Shown piece by piece: positions 8,876-10,306 of a stretch of 10,306 nucleotides of DNA. A program made the position numbers and the translations under genes. Origin of the DNA: Euperipatoides rowelli (taxonomy: Eukaryota > Onychophora > Udeonychophora > Euonychophora > Peripatopsidae); NCBI GenBank assembly GCA_003024985.2, contig PXIH01S0014278.1; one strand, given 5' to 3'. The first letter of the stretch is position 1. Each line of letters opens with the position of its first letter. The notes under the pieces are model-generated. The model ran no database searches. It saw only the letters and a list, made by a program, of their open reading frames with translations, and had not been told where the DNA came from.

Positions 8876-9701
8876 CAGGGTTACCAAATTATCAAGTTAA
8901 ATGGTGAAAATTAATTCCTCAGGATGATCAAAATGAGATGATCCCCCCAGAAGGTAAAAGTTTGGAGTGTCATTACTGAAGACGCAACTACAACAATCAC
9001 CAATAAATAGAGAAATAAAGACATTGGAGCTAGAGCCTCCATTGGATTGTCTCTTGAAAATCAGATTTTGATCACAGCAAGAACTTGTTTCACTGCTAGA
9101 GAAATCTGGAACAAACTTGTTGGCCCACAAATTTAACCAGTAAATGGATCTTGTTGAGGAAATTGTATGGATGCAGGTACAGCATCATCAAAACATTGAA
9201 GAAAAAACAGCATCAAAGAGTTGATAGAGTCTAAGAATGTGTGTGAAATCATTAAATGAAAACCATGTGGTAGCAGGGATTCTGTGTTGGCTACTATCCA
9301 TGTTTGATGCAATCATCATGGCAATCGAGTATGGTGATGAAGGTGGCCTGGGAACAAAATATGTTGGTGAAAAACTCCAAGACGTGGCAATTAGCAGGAG
9401 CCAGACATGGCAATAGCAATGAACTCAGGAGGTATACCGAAATCTGGGAAGGGGAGATATAATGTTTTGTTTTAATTGTGGTCATGAGGAAAAGATTAAA
9501 CAATACTGTAACTCCGGAAACAAAGATAGGATAAAAAACAACAACTACAATGGAGAATACCCCGAAGAAATTGTGAAACATAAAACATGTCTTATGAAAA
9601 AATGGGAAAATGTGAAGGAAAAGCAGGACAGTTCCACTGCCCAAAAATGTACAATCCATGATATCTCTAAATCAATGACACTACAATTAAATTGTAAATA
9701 A
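8876..9701 (+). pseudogene. gag: Copia-type gag pseudogene (UBN2 / Retrotran_gag_2 family), disrupted
   Basis: Gag forms the virus-like particle and binds the element RNA. The relic is read in pieces. Frame 2 begins at 8882 with YQIIKLNGEN, the usual copia gag opening, followed by a stop at 8912. The MIKMR and VWSVITED blocks follow, with stops at 8939 and 9008. From 9020 comes ARASIGLSLENQ, then TAREIWNKL, ending at a stop at 9134. The reading then moves to frame 1 (SKWILLRKLYG, from about 9139) and to frame 3, where 9240-9413 carries NENHVVAGIL, MFDAIIMAIE and YVGEKLQD before a stop at 9414. A further stop lies at 9420. The knuckle begins at 9468 as C-X2-C-X9-C. The residue that should be the zinc-binding His (five after the second Cys) is Lys, with a His displaced three residues upstream. 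The 60 or so residues after it are not recognisable. Antisense frames here are shadows. Confidence 0.85.
9468..9509 (+). other. Degenerate gag zinc knuckle (CCHC lacking its His)
   Basis: The peptide CFNCGHEEKIKQYC keeps the three cysteines at canonical spacing for CX2CX4HX4C. The histidine position is Lys, and a His occurs three residues earlier. It lies in the longest surviving open stretch of the gag relic (9462-9701). In intact elements this knuckle binds and packages RNA; here it probably could not coordinate zinc normally. Confidence 0.75.
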
Positions 9702-9785
9702 ATAAAGAAATAAATGAAGTAGTAAATATAGTAAATAAATAAAGATGGGAAACATTGATTTTGAGCACAAATAAAAGGCCTATAT

Positions 9786-9806
9786 ATTATTATTATTATT
9801 ATTATT
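9786..9806. repeat. (ATT)7 microsatellite
   Basis: Seven uninterrupted ATT units. It is followed by two copies of the 13-bp unit TTATTACAATTAT (9802-9814 and 9815-9826, the last base of the second copy differing). It could be the tail of the minus-strand retroposon candidate, or simple slippage. Confidence 0.9.
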
Positions 9807-9828
9807 ACAATTATTTATTACAATTAGC

Positions 9829-9861
9829 AGGACCTTCATCAGAAATGCTATTCTAGGTCCT
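9829..9861. repeat. Hairpin, 7-bp perfect arms
   Basis: AGGACCT at 9829-9835 pairs with AGGTCCT at 9855-9861 around a 19-nt loop. It is part of the two-hairpin block beside the (ATT)7 repeat. Confidence 0.7.
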
Positions 9862-9871
9862 ATAGATTAGC

Positions 9872-9918
9872 GAGTATTGGTTCCATCGCAAGGATCCGAT
9901 GAAATTAAACCAATACTC
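9872..9918. repeat. Hairpin, 11-bp plus 5-bp arms
   Basis: GAGTATTGGTT (9872-9882) pairs with AACCAATACTC (9908-9918). Inside, CATCG (9884-9888) pairs with CGATG (9897-9901), giving a long two-part stem with an asymmetric internal loop. It contains CG and GGATCC, unusual for its AT-rich surroundings. Confidence 0.8.
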
Positions 9919-10200
9919 AACAGATCCATTGCTTAAAAGTGTTCAAACTATGAAATAACACATCTTTAGGTATCTGTATCAACAAAAAAATATTAAAAAA
10001 ATTAAATAATTAAACTATTTACAAACTACTAATAAAATTAAAGCCATATATATTCACCATAACATATGAATAGCATAATACAATTAATAGCACACAAACT
10101 AAAAATGATTTATTGATGCTCTTAGCTGGATATTACTTTGAGGTTTTAATAACAATAATAAAAAAATACTGAAATTTCAATAGTAAAATATGAAGTAAAC
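9919..10200. other. AT-rich DNA between the hairpin block and the LINE fragment
   Basis: No convincing frame on either strand. It may hold decayed upstream parts of the LINE (plus strand) or the body of the minus-strand retroposon, but I could not recognise conserved blocks. Confidence 0.5.
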
Positions 10201-10206
10201 TAGTAT

Positions 10207-10306
10207 AATAGATTAGTAGCTAAAATTAAAAGCAAAGGTATTTATGGAAATGTATTAAATTGGATTAAAAATTGGTTAAGTGAAAGAAAACAAAGAGTAT
10301 TATTAA
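10207..10306 (+). pseudogene. LINE (non-LTR) reverse transcriptase fragment, runs off the right edge
   Basis: Frame 1 from 10207 to 10305 is open to the window edge for 33 codons and contains KSKGIYGNVLNWIKNWLSER followed by KQRVLL. This is the characteristic stretch after the first catalytic-Asp block of non-LTR reverse transcriptases: 'RLL.KL...GI.G..L.WI..WLS.RKQRV'. Jockey, CR1 and L2-like clades all carry it, so I do not name a clade. The preceding residues NRL fit too, but an in-frame TAG at 10201 and loss of the expected AFD-type block just upstream show that this copy is damaged. I could not recognise earlier RT blocks at 10000-10200. The YADD catalytic box, if it survives, would lie beyond the window. 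Confidence 0.8.

Larger units (their letters stand above)
8572..9701 (+). mobile_element. Truncated, decayed Ty1/copia LTR retrotransposon (5' LTR, PBS and gag only)
   Basis: Three independent signals occur in the order expected for the 5' end of a copia element. A probable LTR ends in TTACAACA. One base later comes a primer-binding site matching the copia-type initiator tRNA-Met half. About 75 bp further on, a broken gag reading starts that matches the copia gag layout from its N-terminal block to the zinc knuckle. No DSGA-type protease, integrase, RT (YVDD) or RNase H remains and no second LTR follows, so everything downstream of gag is missing. The right boundary is uncertain: the last gag-like frame stops at 9701 and AAATA-rich sequence follows. 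With many stops and at least two frameshifts, the copy cannot be autonomous. What is seen is the motifs; assignment to Ty1/copia rests on family knowledge; the truncation is inferred. Confidence 0.85.
9786..9918 (-). mobile_element. Candidate 3' end of a minus-strand SINE/LINE-type retroposon
   Basis: Read on the minus strand, two hairpins are followed by a 13-bp tandem pair and then an (AAT)7 microsatellite. The first hairpin has 11-bp arms GAGTATTGGTT/AACCAATACTC (9872-9882 with 9908-9918) and inner 5-bp arms CATCG/CGATG. The second has 7-bp arms AGGACCT/AGGTCCT (9829-9835 with 9855-9861). A structured 3' region plus a short A-rich tandem tail is typical of non-LTR retroposons and the SINEs that borrow their ends. 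There is no coding support and I do not recognise the family. The 5' boundary is not visible, so the interval covers only the structured part. Confidence 0.35.

Noticed and set aside
8897-9130. 77-codon minus-strand frame
   Set aside because: Antisense shadow of the gag block containing ARASIGLSLE and TAREIWNKL.
9294-9659. 121-codon minus-strand frame, longest in the window
   Set aside because: It is the antisense of the recognisable gag pseudogene. The F/L/C/V-rich composition comes from reading gag codons backwards.
9780-9920. Hammerhead ribozyme, suggested by CTGATGA on the minus strand at 9837-9843
   Set aside because: After CTGATGA there is no stem II hairpin followed by GAAA. The matching arm for AGGTCCT lies upstream instead, so the catalytic core cannot be assembled.
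1-10306. CRISPR array, bacterial operon or prophage
   Set aside because: No regularly spaced repeats, no Shine-Dalgarno-led gene chains and no long open frames. The sequence has eukaryotic repeat content throughout.

Overview
The window looks like non-coding, AT-rich animal nuclear DNA, most likely from an invertebrate and plausibly an insect. The grounds are the very low GC content, dense homopolymers and microsatellites, stop codons in all frames over most of the length, and relics of two classic eukaryotic retrotransposon types (Ty1/copia and LINE). Repeated TAGGCCTA/TAGCCTAC-type words and ACCGGTAA remind me of hemipteran genomes, but that is only an impression. I see no intact host gene, rRNA, convincing tRNA, CRISPR array or bacterial operon.

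Layout. Positions 1 to about 8571 are intergenic or intronic DNA. They carry simple repeats ((CA)n, (TA)n, (ATTT)n), poly-T/poly-G and G-rich purine tracts, several short perfect hairpins, a perfect 64-bp tandem duplication (3343-3470) and a 16-bp one (4965-4996). Around 7579-8006 there is a hairpin-rich stretch ending in (AAAT)n that resembles the 3' end of a plus-strand non-LTR retroposon.

The best-supported object is a truncated, decayed Ty1/copia retrotransposon on the plus strand (8572 to about 9701). It has a probable 218-bp 5' LTR (TGTTGG...TTACAACA), a copia-type primer-binding site matching the internal half of initiator tRNA-Met at 14 of 15 positions, and a gag pseudogene. The gag relic keeps recognisable N-terminal, middle and zinc-knuckle blocks, but they are interrupted by stops and frameshifts and the knuckle histidine is lost. 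I found no protease, integrase, reverse transcriptase or 3' LTR, so the element appears broken after gag.

Next to it, a candidate minus-strand retroposon 3' end (about 9786-9918) shows an (AAT)7 tail and two hairpins. At the right edge (10207-10306) the sequence enters a plus-strand LINE reverse-transcriptase domain that runs off the window. The right-hand 1.7 kb is therefore probably a nest of mobile-element relics. Nothing here shows genes working together, and I do not see an undescribed functional system.
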